Shown here: positions 1 through 8,200 of the stretch, in pieces
Layout: each line of letters starts with the position of its first letter
Position numbering within the stretch: the stretch's first letter is position 1
From: JAJRTA01 sp965603125
GTDB taxonomy: Bacteria > Zixibacteria > MSB-5A5 > GN15 > FEB-12
Assembly (NCBI GenBank): GCA_965603125.1
Contig: CBFDBU010000009.1
Location: forward strand, 59,691-123,690
DNA: 64,000 bases
Reading direction: 5' to 3'
Notes under the pieces: generated by a model
The model's database searches: none
Told to the model about the DNA's origin: nothing
The model's input: the letters and a program-made list of their open reading frames with translations, nothing else
Program-made: the position numbers and the translations under genes

Positions 1-218
1 TCGAAGGCCACTGCGATGAGCGAGGCACGGTGGAGTACAACATGTCCCTCGGCGAGAGGAGAGCCCGGTCAGCACAGGACTATCTGGTTAACCGCGGAAT
101 AGCGCCGGAGCGGATTTCCATCATCAGCTACGGAAAGGAACGCCCCGTTGAGCCCGGTCACAACGAGGCGGCCTGGAGCAAGAACCGGCGCTGTGAATTC
201 CGGATTATCTCGCAGTAG
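1..218 (+). CDS. pal: Peptidoglycan-associated lipoprotein Pal, C-terminal part
   Basis: The gene enters from the left edge; the reading frame begins at base 3 and ends with TAG at 216-218. The visible residues begin EGHCDERGT and continue to a C-terminal KNRRCEF motif, both typical of the OmpA/Pal peptidoglycan-binding domain. The G-H-x-D-x-x-G-T element contributes to diaminopimelate binding in this family. Pal is an outer-membrane lipoprotein that anchors the envelope to peptidoglycan with TolA/TolB. The lipobox and N-terminus lie outside the window. The next gene is a YbgF/CpoB homologue, the usual last member of tol-pal operons, which supports the call. No internal start is needed: the homology runs back to the first base. 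Confidence 0.93.
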   Translation, partial: EGHCDERGTVEYNMSLGERRARSAQDYLVNRGIAPERISIISYGKERPVEPGHNEAAWSKNRRCEFRIISQ

Positions 219-236
219 GCAGTGTCAGGGGTTATG

Positions 237-1001
237 ATGATAGCCCGATACAAACTCACCGCAACCGCCATCCTCCCGATGGCGGTTCTGCTTGTCTGCT
301 GGCTGGGAGGTTGCGCCACGCAGAGGCAGGTCAGTGAACTCAGGGGCGAGATCCGGGACCTTGCCACCCAGACGGACAAGACGCACGAGCGGGTGGTTCG
401 CATGGATTCGACCATCGCCGCCGGAGCGGAATCGGACAACCGGCTGCGCGCGGACATGGCGATGTCCGTTGATGAACTGGGTCGCCAGGTCGCCGTGCTC
501 CTGGAGAACTACAGCGACCTCATGCGGAAGATTGACGAGATGAACCAGCGCCCTCCGGTGACGCATGTTCTCACCGGGTCTCAGGGCGCGCAACCCGATG
601 TCCCGGCCACGGAAGCCAAAACAACTATCGACTGCAATAACACCTATGACGAATCTTTCATTCTGGTGCGCCGCGCCGAATATGAAAAGGCCATTGAGGG
701 CTTCCGGAAATTCCTGACCGATTGCCCGAACCATGAGAACGTGGAAAACGCCCACTACTGGATCGGTGAATGCTACTATTCCCAGGATAAGCATGCCGAG
801 GCAGTGGCCGAATTGGAGTATCTGGTAAGAGAGTATCAGAGTTCATCCACGCTCGGCCGGGCATATTACAAGCTGGCCCGCTCGAAACAGGAATTAGGAA
901 AGAAGGACGAAGCTAAAGATATCTTCCAGCGGTTGGTGGATGATTATCCCGGGACCCTGGAAGCCGAGCAGGCCCGGGAACGACTCAAAGAACTGAATTA
1001 G
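237..1001 (+). CDS. ybgF: Tol-Pal system protein YbgF/CpoB, as a lipoprotein
   Basis: Layout matches the CpoB/YbgF family: an N-terminal secretion signal, a coiled-coil-prone stretch (roughly residues 30-100) and a C-terminal tetratricopeptide region (about 135-254) with repeats such as YEKAIEGFRKFL and KDEAKDIFQRLVDDYP. Unlike the periplasmic E. coli protein it has a lipobox (LGGC, Cys near residue 26), so it is probably lipid-anchored. The start is uncertain: GTG 222, ATG 234 and ATG 237 are in frame; I prefer 237 because AGGGG (227-231) lies five bases upstream. It follows pal by 18 bases and is probably co-transcribed. In E. coli CpoB coordinates outer-membrane constriction with septal peptidoglycan synthesis; the same role here is inferred. 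Confidence 0.85.
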   Translation: MIARYKLTATAILPMAVLLVCWLGGCATQRQVSELRGEIRDLATQTDKTHERVVRMDSTIAAGAESDNRLRADMAMSVDELGRQVAVLLENYSDLMRKIDEMNQRPPVTHVLTGSQGAQPDVPATEAKTTIDCNNTYDESFILVRRAEYEKAIEGFRKFLTDCPNHENVENAHYWIGECYYSQDKHAEAVAELEYLVREYQSSSTLGRAYYKLARSKQELGKKDEAKDIFQRLVDDYPGTLEAEQARERLKELN

Positions 1002-1002
1002 C

Positions 1003-1533
1003 ATGGCTGCCCAAGCCATCAAGTTGCGGATTTCAACCCCGACCGAGCCTATTCCTCCCGGTCGGGGTTTCTATCAATTGGAAGAAGACTCCCTCTACGT
1101 TCAGATCGGTCTGTTCTCAATGGACCGTCGTTTCTTCTCCTACCTGGAGTCAACAAACACCCGGCTGGATTTCGATCGCGAGGGCAGGCTGATCTTCATT
1201 GAGGTTGACCTTCCCCGAAGACAGTGGCCTCTCGATCATCGACTCACCAGGCCGGTTGTGGCAGAGGCCGCCGACATACGCTGGCTTGATTTTCGCCGGG
1301 CTATTTCCGACCCCTCACTGGCAGCCAACACGAACAGAACGACGCTGGCCCTGCGTTTCGATGCTGCAGCGCCGACACAGAACTACTATCTCTCCGAGTC
1401 GGTTATCCTGCAAGCGAACAACCGGCATGAACTGTGCGCAATCCTGATCGACGATATCGCCGATGACCTCGCCGGACATGAGATAGCCGCTTTTCGCAAA
1501 GACTGCCGGGCGGACGCTTTCCATAGTTGTTGA
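1003..1533 (+). CDS. Hypothetical protein, 176 aa
   Basis: I do not recognise this gene. It begins one base after the ybgF stop and its codon pattern resembles its neighbours, so it looks like a real member of the tol-pal transcription unit. The product is soluble-looking, with no signal peptide or membrane segment and many short alternating hydrophobic stretches. It has only two cysteines near the end and no recognisable metal or nucleotide motif. The TGA at 1531-1533 overlaps the -35 box proposed for ligA. The N-terminal TPTEPIPPGRGFYQLEED region suggests a beta-rich fold, but that is a guess. Confidence 0.6.
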   Translation: MAAQAIKLRISTPTEPIPPGRGFYQLEEDSLYVQIGLFSMDRRFFSYLESTNTRLDFDREGRLIFIEVDLPRRQWPLDHRLTRPVVAEAADIRWLDFRRAISDPSLAANTNRTTLALRFDAAAPTQNYYLSESVILQANNRHELCAILIDDIADDLAGHEIAAFRKDCRADAFHSC

Positions 1534-1558
1534 CAGTCCCGCATGCCCCGTCTTTATT
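1530..1558 (+). promoter_or_regulatory. Putative sigma70-type promoter of ligA, leaderless
   Basis: TTGACA (1530-1535), a 17-base spacer, then TTTATT (1553-1558). Only six bases separate the -10 hexamer from the ligA ATG at 1565, so transcription would start on or next to the start codon. No Shine-Dalgarno sequence precedes that ATG, which agrees with a leaderless message. Confidence 0.45.
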
Positions 1559-1564
1559 GCCGGC

Positions 1565-3586
1565 ATGGCCAGACCGGACAGGGAAACCATCACAGAGTTG
1601 AAACGACTGCGCGATCAAATAGACCTGCACAATCGGCTGTATTACGTCGAAGACAACCCCACTCTCTCCGATGCCGAGTACGACCGCCTGTTCGATCGCC
1701 TGCTGGAAATCGAGAGACGGTTCCCGCAACTGGTCTCGCCCGAGTCTCCCAGCCAACGTGTCGGAGCCGCCCCTTCCAAAAGATTTGAACCGGTGCGGCA
1801 CCGCCTGGCGATGCTCTCGCTTCAAAAGGTTACCAGCGCCGGGGAGTTCGCGGACTTCGACCGCCGCGTCAAAGAAGGTCTTGAAACCACGAAGGACGTG
1901 GAGTATGTCACGGAACCGAAACTGGACGGCCTGGCTGTCGAATTGGTCTACGAAAAGGGTCTGTTTGTCCTTGGTTCCACTCGCGGGGATGGTCTGCAGG
2001 GCGAAAACGTCACACCGAATCTCAAAACGATAAGGAACATCCCGCTAAGGCTTTCCGACGACGCCACCGGGCGCTTTCCGCTGCTGGAAGTACGGGGCGA
2101 GGTAATCATGAAGGCCGCTGCCTTCGAGAAACTCAACCAGTCGCTGGCAGCCACAAACCAGACGACGTTAGCCAATCCCCGCAATGCCGCCGCCGGATCG
2201 CTCCGGCAGCTTGACCCGGCCGTCACCGCCTCACGGCCGCTTATCTTCTACGCCTATGGCATATCGGATACGACCCTGCCCGGATTGGATCGTCACAGGC
2301 GCGTCATGAAGTTTCTCGAGAGCGAAGCATTTACGATAAACAACCGCCTGCGCATGGTGACCGGCCCAAAACCGGTCACGGAGGCCCTTTCCGCTCTGGA
2401 GATTGAGCGTCATGAGCTTGGATACCAGATCGACGGCATGGTGGTGAAGGTTGACCGCTTCGACCAGCAGGAAATGCTCGGCCGGATAGCGCGCGCACCC
2501 CGGTGGGCGGTGGCGTGGAAGTTTGCCGCCCAGGAAGCCGAAACGACGGTCGAAGACGTCGAGTTCTCGGTCGGCCGTACGGGAGTCATCACACCTATCG
2601 CCAGGCTCAGACCGGTTCGAGTCGGGGGCGTGACCGTTTCCAACGCTTCGCTTCACAACGAGGACGAACTCCGGCGGCTGGATTTGCGAAAGGGAGACAC
2701 AGTAATTGTACGCCGGGCGGGCGACGTGATACCGGAAGTGGTTTCGGTGAGCAGCGCCAGGCACCGGGCAGATGCCAGGCCGTTGTCGTTTCCGGACGAC
2801 TGCCCGTCGTGCGGTCGGCCGGTTGTGCGCCCGGAGGGCGAAGCCGCGCACCGCTGTTTCAATGCCGGATGCCCGGCGCAGCTTGAGGGCCGCCTTAGTC
2901 ATTTTGCATCGAAGGGTGGCTTTGACATCACCGGACTTGGCGCCAAGCTGGCCCGCCAATTGATTGAAGAGGATCTTGTCAGGGACCCTGCTGATCTCTT
3001 CTTTCTCACCAGGGAGCGGCTTCTGCCTCTGAAACTGATGGCCGAGAAAAAGGCCCGGAACCTGCTCGATGAAATCGACCGCTCACGGGCCACTGAACTC
3101 GCAAAGCTGATCTACGCTCTCGGTATCATCGGCGTGGGCGAAGCGGCCGCGGGACTGCTGGCCAGGCATCTCGGCTCTTTCGACAAGTTCGAATCGGCGT
3201 CCGCGGATGAATTGGAGCAGATCGCCGGTATCGGCCCCGTCATCGCCGCCAACATACGGCATTTCCTCGAGAACCCCGGCAACCAGAAGATATTAGGACG
3301 CCTGCGTGAAGGGGGGGTACTGTTCCGACGACATGAAGACGGGGCGGCCTCAGGCGCTCTGGACGGCAAGACGTTCGTCATCACGGGAACACTGTCCCGG
3401 CCCCGTCCCTATTTCAGGACACTGATCGAACAAAACGGCGGTCAGGTGACCGGATCGGTGTCATCCAAGACGGATTTTGTCCTGTGCGGTGCAGACCCCG
3501 GCTCCAAGCGGGATAAGGCCGCCCGGCTGGGGGTCGCGATCATCGAAGAGGAGCAACTCGCCCACATCCTGTCCGGGACAGGTTGA
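1565..3586 (+). CDS. ligA: NAD-dependent DNA ligase LigA
   Basis: Seals nicks in double-stranded DNA during replication and repair using NAD+. At 673 residues it has normal family length. Domains in order: Ia NAD-binding domain (about 1-70), adenylation domain with the catalytic lysine in KLDG (K119), OB fold, a four-cysteine zinc finger (CPSC ... CFNAGC, near 405-430), helix-hairpin-helix repeats (including GIIGVGEAAAGLL and IAGIGPVIAANI) and a C-terminal BRCT domain beginning near GKTFVITGTL. All key motifs appear intact. ATG 1565 is the first start that keeps the conserved N-terminal helix, and it has no Shine-Dalgarno. An essential housekeeping gene. Confidence 0.97.
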   Translation: MARPDRETITELKRLRDQIDLHNRLYYVEDNPTLSDAEYDRLFDRLLEIERRFPQLVSPESPSQRVGAAPSKRFEPVRHRLAMLSLQKVTSAGEFADFDRRVKEGLETTKDVEYVTEPKLDGLAVELVYEKGLFVLGSTRGDGLQGENVTPNLKTIRNIPLRLSDDATGRFPLLEVRGEVIMKAAAFEKLNQSLAATNQTTLANPRNAAAGSLRQLDPAVTASRPLIFYAYGISDTTLPGLDRHRRVMKFLESEAFTINNRLRMVTGPKPVTEALSALEIERHELGYQIDGMVVKVDRFDQQEMLGRIARAPRWAVAWKFAAQEAETTVEDVEFSVGRTGVITPIARLRPVRVGGVTVSNASLHNEDELRRLDLRKGDTVIVRRAGDVIPEVVSVSSARHRADARPLSFPDDCPSCGRPVVRPEGEAAHRCFNAGCPAQLEGRLSHFASKGGFDITGLGAKLARQLIEEDLVRDPADLFFLTRERLLPLKLMAEKKARNLLDEIDRSRATELAKLIYALGIIGVGEAAAGLLARHLGSFDKFESASADELEQIAGIGPVIAANIRHFLENPGNQKILGRLREGGVLFRRHEDGAASGALDGKTFVITGTLSRPRPYFRTLIEQNGGQVTGSVSSKTDFVLCGADPGSKRDKAARLGVAIIEEEQLAHILSGTG

Positions 3587-3630
3587 GCGCCCCGCGAAGC
3601 GCCCCCCGCAATGAGCCGGCTCTATGGGGC

Positions 3631-4221
3631 TTAGAGTTTCTTCTCCAGGTCTTTAATTGCCTTGGACAGTCGGTCGACCTTGCTTTCCAGCTTCTTCAGA
3701 TCATCCTTCCGGGCCAGCTTGGCCGGGTCCAGCTTATTGAGGACTTTGGAAATCTCCTGCTGGGCCTTTCCGGCTTCCCTGGTCACCCTCTCCCTGAAGC
3801 CGGCGGTAGACTTCTCGGCCTTGTCCAAAAGTTCCATGACTGCCTTCTTGCGATCCGACTTGTCAAGTTCACCCTTCTTGATCAGGTCATCGATGACCTT
3901 CTCCGCCTTGGCCCTGGTAACCTGGATAGCCCCGATCGAGGCCAACACGGTGTTTCTCAGAATGGACATGGATCTCTCCTCTCCTAAGGTTATTATCTTT
4001 CTGAACAGCTCTTTCGACTGCCCCGCATTCCCCCATGACGGAGCCTGGGTCATGAGGATGCGCCCCAAAACGGACAGCGTGATGTCCTTTCCGGAAGCCG
4101 TATCAACAACCTTCAGATCGATCCCGTCCCTTATCAGGCCCGCCAGATCGGTCTGCTTGATGGTACGGCTGTCCTCGGTGTCGTACAGGCGCCGGTTGCG
4201 GTATCGCTTTATCACTCTCAT
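3631..4221 (-). CDS. Polyhydroxyalkanoate-synthesis-regulator-like protein with phasin-like tail
   Basis: The N-terminus (VIKRYRNRRLYDTEDSRTI, residues 2-20) is the hallmark of the PHA accumulation regulator DNA-binding domain (PhaR type), which covers about the first 60 residues. The C-terminal half is lysine/glutamate-rich, probably helical and coiled coil, like phasins. PhaR proteins repress phasin genes and bind PHA granules, but homologues also occur in genomes without PHA synthase, so the function here is open. No other PHA gene is in the window. ATG 4221 is preferred over a start 33 bases upstream because GGTGAT lies just before it and the conserved domain begins immediately. Confidence 0.75.
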   Translation of the reverse strand: MRVIKRYRNRRLYDTEDSRTIKQTDLAGLIRDGIDLKVVDTASGKDITLSVLGRILMTQAPSWGNAGQSKELFRKIITLGEERSMSILRNTVLASIGAIQVTRAKAEKVIDDLIKKGELDKSDRKKAVMELLDKAEKSTAGFRERVTREAGKAQQEISKVLNKLDPAKLARKDDLKKLESKVDRLSKAIKDLEKKL

Positions 4222-4287
4222 GGCATCACCACTCAATAATAGTGCAGTGCACAACGATTGTCAACAAAAAACAGGCTACATGCCTGC

Positions 4288-4689
4288 CTAATGCTTGCCG
4301 GTGGACATAAGAACGATATTGACTATCTCCAGCAGCCGCTCACAGGAAAACGGTTTCTTGATGAACATGTCGCCGCCGGAACGGAAGGATCGACCCATGT
4401 CGTCGCTCCGGTCTTTTCCGGTCAGGAAAATTATCGGAGTCTGGGCGAATTCCGGATCGGCCTTGAGTTCCTCGCAGATGTTGTACCCGTCGGTTCCCGG
4501 CATCATGATGTCGAGAAGAATTACCTCCGGTTGGAACTTACGCGCCCTGTCGACCGCCTTCTCCGGGGTGTTCTCCACGGCCACTTGGTATCCCGATTCG
4601 GTCAGGAACGTCTCCACGATTTCCGTGATCTCAGGTTCGTCGTCGATGACGAGTATGCGAGCGGTTCCTGTCCTTATCTTGTAAGACAC
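4288..4689 (-). CDS. Stand-alone response regulator receiver protein (first of a pair)
   Basis: A 133-residue single CheY-like receiver domain. It has the acidic pair D16/D17, phospho-acceptor D60 in VILLDIMMPGTDG, T90 in FLTG and the conserved lysine in KKPFS (about K112). There is no output domain, so it probably acts through protein contacts, like CheY/DivK-type regulators. The neighbouring protein has the same spacing of key residues (D60, T90, K112) and a very similar FLTG...D..GR and KPFS ending, so the two look like tandem paralogues. No histidine kinase is adjacent; two orphan membrane kinases lie at 23956-28035. Confidence 0.9.
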   Translation of the reverse strand: MSYKIRTGTARILVIDDEPEITEIVETFLTESGYQVAVENTPEKAVDRARKFQPEVILLDIMMPGTDGYNICEELKADPEFAQTPIIFLTGKDRSDDMGRSFRSGGDMFIKKPFSCERLLEIVNIVLMSTGKH

Positions 4690-4778
4690 GCGGTATTCCT
4701 CTCAACTCACCGATTCACGGCGGTGGTGCTGCTTACTATTGTCGGCCTCAAAGGTCAGGAACTTTATTACCGCTCCCA

Positions 4779-5177
4779 TCATGCTCGCACCGACTGAAGC
4801 GCCAGCACAACAAGATTCCTGATCTGCTCATCGGAGAATGGTTTTCTCAGGAAGGTTGTGGCACCGGTGGCATAAGCCCTGCCGGCGTCTTCTTCAGGCG
4901 ATCGGCCGGTAAGAAAGATCACCGGAATCTCCTTCAGGGTGGGGTTCTGCTTGATCAGTTCCGTCGCCTGGTAACCATCGAGGTCCGGCATCAGTATATC
5001 CATTATTATCAGTTTCGGTTTGACCTTAAGAGCCAGGTCGACGGCCTCCCGGCCACCTCCGGCGGTGTGGACTTCATACCCCTCGTTCGTCAGAAGGGCG
5101 CGCAACATACTGGTAACGACTTCCTCGTCGTCGATGACCAGGATGACATCACCTTCAGTGGAAGTAGTCGCTGTCAT
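4779..5177 (-). CDS. Stand-alone response regulator receiver protein (second of a pair)
   Basis: A 132-residue receiver-only protein with VILVIDDEE, phospho-acceptor D60 in LIIMDILMPDLDG, T90 in FLTG and K112 in RKPFS. ATG 5177 is chosen rather than a start 42 bases upstream because GGGGGA lies eight bases before it and the extra residues are not conserved-looking. It is transcribed ahead of its paralogue at 4288-4689, about 90 bases away, and probably with it. The partner kinase is unknown. The first hydrophilic residues form a short flexible extension before the domain. Confidence 0.88.
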   Translation of the reverse strand: MTATTSTEGDVILVIDDEEVVTSMLRALLTNEGYEVHTAGGGREAVDLALKVKPKLIIMDILMPDLDGYQATELIKQNPTLKEIPVIFLTGRSPEEDAGRAYATGATTFLRKPFSDEQIRNLVVLALQSVRA

Positions 5178-5336
5178 ACTATGTTTCCCCCTTGGGCCGG
5201 TGCCCGTTTGACCGGCCATTTCCTTTTTTCTTTCTTATCGGTTTAGTCCGGCGAAATGTTAGCCTCTTCAACGGGCGCCCGGGCCAACGTCAATCGGGGG
5301 CAATACACCTCTGCTCCTCCCCAGGGCCGTTTTTAA

Positions 5337-5365
5337 TTGCCAACCCTTATCGGATAGTCTATCGT
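5337..5365 (+). promoter_or_regulatory. Putative promoter of smpB, leaderless
   Basis: TTGCCA (5337-5342), a 17-base spacer, then TATCGT (5360-5365). Six bases separate the -10 hexamer from the smpB GTG at 5372. The geometry matches the ligA promoter, and no Shine-Dalgarno is present before the GTG. Confidence 0.4.
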
Positions 5366-5371
5366 GTATGA

Positions 5372-5836
5372 GTGAGTCGTACCGAGGAAATCCGCTACAT
5401 CGCCCGTAACAGAAAGGCCTGGCGGGACTACGAAATAGGGGACAGGTACGAGGCGGGCATCGAGCTGAAGGGCAGCGAGGTGAAGTCGATCCGGGAGGGC
5501 AAGATTGACCTGTCCGACGCCTACGCCGTCGTCGAGGGTAACCAGGTCATTCTGAGAAACCTGCACATTTCCCCGTACAAGATGACCACGGACGAAATCC
5601 AGGAACCGTTGCGGCCGCGACGACTGCTGCTCCACAAGAAGGAGATTCGCAGACTAACTATCCGTACGGAGCAGCGGGGCATGACCCTGATTCCGATAGC
5701 CGTCTACCTGAAGGGCAAGCTGGTCAAGATCGAACTGGCCCTGGCGGTCGGGCGTAAGAAGTATGACAAGAGGCAGGCCATTGCCAAAGCCGAGGCCGAC
5801 AGGAGCATCAAGAAGGCGCTCAGGAAAGACATGTAG
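5372..5836 (+). CDS. smpB: SsrA-binding protein SmpB
   Basis: Binds tmRNA and delivers it to stalled ribosomes for trans-translation. The 154-residue product has the family landmarks: ARNRKAWRDYEI near the start, GIELKGSEVKSIREGKIDL in the OB-like core, HISPY, and a C-terminal basic tail (GRKKYDKRQ...KKALRKDM) that enters the ribosomal decoding centre. The GTG at 5372 is the earliest start that fits; an ATG four bases upstream is in another frame. The amidase gene begins four bases after its stop, so this heads an operon. No tmRNA gene was seen in this window. Confidence 0.96.
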   Translation: MSRTEEIRYIARNRKAWRDYEIGDRYEAGIELKGSEVKSIREGKIDLSDAYAVVEGNQVILRNLHISPYKMTTDEIQEPLRPRRLLLHKKEIRRLTIRTEQRGMTLIPIAVYLKGKLVKIELALAVGRKKYDKRQAIAKAEADRSIKKALRKDM

Positions 5837-5840
5837 AGAA

Positions 5841-7349
5841 ATGTCGACGATTTTGCGAACAGCCATCGGCGCCGTGGCGCTGCCGGTAATGCTGCTTGTG
5901 CCGGCCCTCGCGGCGGAGACTGTTGATGTCACCATCTCCGGCGAGACACAGAAGATACACTCGTTCCACGAGAACAAAATCACTTATGTCTCCTACTCGG
6001 AGTTGGTGGAGTTGTTGGGCGGCACGCTTGACTGGGAGATCGTGGGCCACCAGATCAGTTACATCGAGGGAGCCAACCGTTTCGATTTTGTTCTTGGTTC
6101 ACCGTTCTTCAGGCTCAACGACAAGACCTACAACCTGACCTATCCGGCGATCTACAAAGACGGGCAGCTTTTTCTGCCGGTTAAGACTTTCTGTCCGTTC
6201 CTGGACGGCGCTCTGCCGCAGAAGTTCACCTGGAGCCCCGAGGCGACCTGCCTGAGGATCGACTCGCAGTATTTTAACGTCACCGACCTGACCGTCTCCC
6301 CCAAAGCCAACGGCCTGCTGATCGAGGTCCTGATGACCACTAACCTTCCCTACGAGATCTATCTCACCGAGGGGAACTGGTTGAACATATCCATTACCGA
6401 TGCCCGGATCAACTCCAGTCGGATTCTCTCGCGCCGGGATCCGCGAACGATGTACAAACTCACCACGCACCAGGCGGCCGCGTCGGGGCAGGTCTCCATG
6501 CGGCTGAGGCGCAACGTGGAGAAGTGGAGCCACAAACTGGCTTACGATCCTCCCCGCATACAGATATCCATCTCCGACACCCGTTTCGCTCTTGATTCTC
6601 CCGACTCCCAGCCACAAGTAGGGCCGGACGACAAAATCGACGTTATCGTGATTGATCCCGGACACGGGGGCGGCGACTACGGAGCCATCGGGCCCGGCGG
6701 CACGCGCGAAAAGGACGTAGTCCTGGATATCTCCCGGGAACTGGCCAAGCTCATCCGCAAAGACAAGCAGTTCAAAGTAATAATGACTCGTGACCGGGAC
6801 AAGACGTTGACGCTGAAACAGCGGGCCGATATCGCCAACACGGCCGGCGCCGACCTGTTCATTTCCGTTCATGCCAATGCCTCGACCAAGAAACGTGTGC
6901 GCGGATGGAACGTCTTTTTCCTGGCCCCGGCGAAAAACGACTCCGCCCGCGCCGTTGCCCAGTTCGAAAACTCCGTGTTTCTGCGGGAGCAGTCGACTCT
7001 GGAGAGCCATCGCGAAGTACCGGACGATGAACTGACCGACAACCCCATCCTGACTATCCTGAACGAAATGATCATGACCGAATTCCAGGTCGAGTCGCAC
7101 GACTTCGCCATGATGGCGGCCCGCGAGTTTCGCCGTCGGTTGAAAATCCCCGCGCGAGGTGTCGATCAGGCGGGGTTCTTCGTGCTCAACATGGTATTTA
7201 CGCCCTCGGTGCTGATCGAGGCCGGATTCATCTCCAACAAAAAGGAGGAGAGACTCCTCAAGAGCGGCAAGTATCAGAAACGGGTGGCGGCGGCACTTTA
7301 CGACGCCATAAAGAAGTTCAAAGCCAAATACGAGCAGAAAGGGAGGTGA
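5841..7349 (+). CDS. N-acetylmuramoyl-L-alanine amidase (Amidase_3), secreted
   Basis: Cleaves the amide bond between MurNAc and the stem peptide of peptidoglycan. From ATG 5841 (502 residues) there is a signal peptide ending near VPALAA. An N-terminal region with copper-amine-oxidase-N/AMIN-like beta structure (about 25-245) probably targets the wall. The zinc amidase domain (about 265-500) contains DPGHGG (zinc His near 275), GTREKD (zinc Glu), SVHANA (zinc His) and the catalytic VLIEAGFISN. A long insertion with DDELTDNPILTILNEM resembles the regulatory helix of AmiC-type enzymes, which is released by EnvC/NlpD-type activators. Reading back further gives only an arginine-rich out-of-family stretch overlapping smpB. 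Confidence 0.92.
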   Translation: MSTILRTAIGAVALPVMLLVPALAAETVDVTISGETQKIHSFHENKITYVSYSELVELLGGTLDWEIVGHQISYIEGANRFDFVLGSPFFRLNDKTYNLTYPAIYKDGQLFLPVKTFCPFLDGALPQKFTWSPEATCLRIDSQYFNVTDLTVSPKANGLLIEVLMTTNLPYEIYLTEGNWLNISITDARINSSRILSRRDPRTMYKLTTHQAAASGQVSMRLRRNVEKWSHKLAYDPPRIQISISDTRFALDSPDSQPQVGPDDKIDVIVIDPGHGGGDYGAIGPGGTREKDVVLDISRELAKLIRKDKQFKVIMTRDRDKTLTLKQRADIANTAGADLFISVHANASTKKRVRGWNVFFLAPAKNDSARAVAQFENSVFLREQSTLESHREVPDDELTDNPILTILNEMIMTEFQVESHDFAMMAAREFRRRLKIPARGVDQAGFFVLNMVFTPSVLIEAGFISNKKEERLLKSGKYQKRVAAALYDAIKKFKAKYEQKGR

Positions 7350-7357
7350 CCAGGCGC

Positions 7358-8200
7358 ATGAACAAACCGGCGCACAACTCAGCTAAGGCTCCCATCGGCG
7401 TCTTCGATTCCGGCGTGGGCGGACTGACGGTGGCGAAGGAGGTGTTCCAACTGCTGCCCGGTGAGGATGTCGTTTACTTCGGCGACGTCGGCCGCTATCC
7501 CTACGGCGGTCGCTCGAAGGAAATCATCACCCGCTTCACCCGGCAGGATATCGCGTTTCTGCTGGAGCAGAAGGTGAAGTTCATCATCTGCGCCTGCAAC
7601 TCGGCCTCGGCGGTGGCGCTGGGCGAGGTCAGGCCCGACTATGACCTGGACATGGTCGGTGTAATCGAGCCGGGAGCGCGCGCGGCCGTAGCGAAAACCA
7701 CCAGTGGTCGCATCGGCGTGGTCGGCACCAACGCCACTATCGGCTCCAACGCTTACGCTCGTACCATTCGCGATATCGATTCCGGTGTCAAGGTGTTCTC
7801 CCTGGCCTGTCCCCTCTTTGTTCCACTCGCCGAGGAAGGATACATCGACAAGGAAGCCACCCGCCTCATCGCCAGGGACTACCTGCAGACGATGCATGAG
7901 GTGGAGATTGACACTCTCGTCCTCGGCTGCACTCATTACCCGCTGCTGAAAGGGGTGATTGCCGAGGTCATGGGCGAGGGTGTGGCGCTGATCGACAGCG
8001 GTGAGGAAACGGCCAAAGTCGCACTGGAGAGACTGACCGCGAGTAGCCTGTTGCACCCGGCATCATCGGCCGGCGACGACCGCACCGGCCGGCACAAGTT
8101 CTTTGTCAGTGACGTCCCGGAGAAGTTCTCGAGTGTCGCCACCCGCTTTTTGGGCCGGGTCATCGACGGCATCACGCGGGTGGATATAAGTGGGTATTGA
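7358..8200 (+). CDS. murI: Glutamate racemase MurI
   Basis: Converts L-glutamate to D-glutamate for peptidoglycan. The product (280 residues) shows GVFDSGVGGLTV near the start, the first catalytic cysteine in CACNSAS (C80) and the second in GCTHYPLL. ATG 7358 is preferred to the in-frame GTG at 7346 because GGGAGGTG (7341-7348) is a strong, well-spaced Shine-Dalgarno for it. It follows the amidase by eight bases in a wall-synthesis operon. In many bacteria murI is followed directly by rdgB; here a foreign-looking gene separates them. Confidence 0.96.
   Translation: MNKPAHNSAKAPIGVFDSGVGGLTVAKEVFQLLPGEDVVYFGDVGRYPYGGRSKEIITRFTRQDIAFLLEQKVKFIICACNSASAVALGEVRPDYDLDMVGVIEPGARAAVAKTTSGRIGVVGTNATIGSNAYARTIRDIDSGVKVFSLACPLFVPLAEEGYIDKEATRLIARDYLQTMHEVEIDTLVLGCTHYPLLKGVIAEVMGEGVALIDSGEETAKVALERLTASSLLHPASSAGDDRTGRHKFFVSDVPEKFSSVATRFLGRVIDGITRVDISGY

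Noticed and set aside
2231..2959. Long open frame opposite ligA
   Set aside because: Antisense shadow of ligA without its own start signals or motifs.
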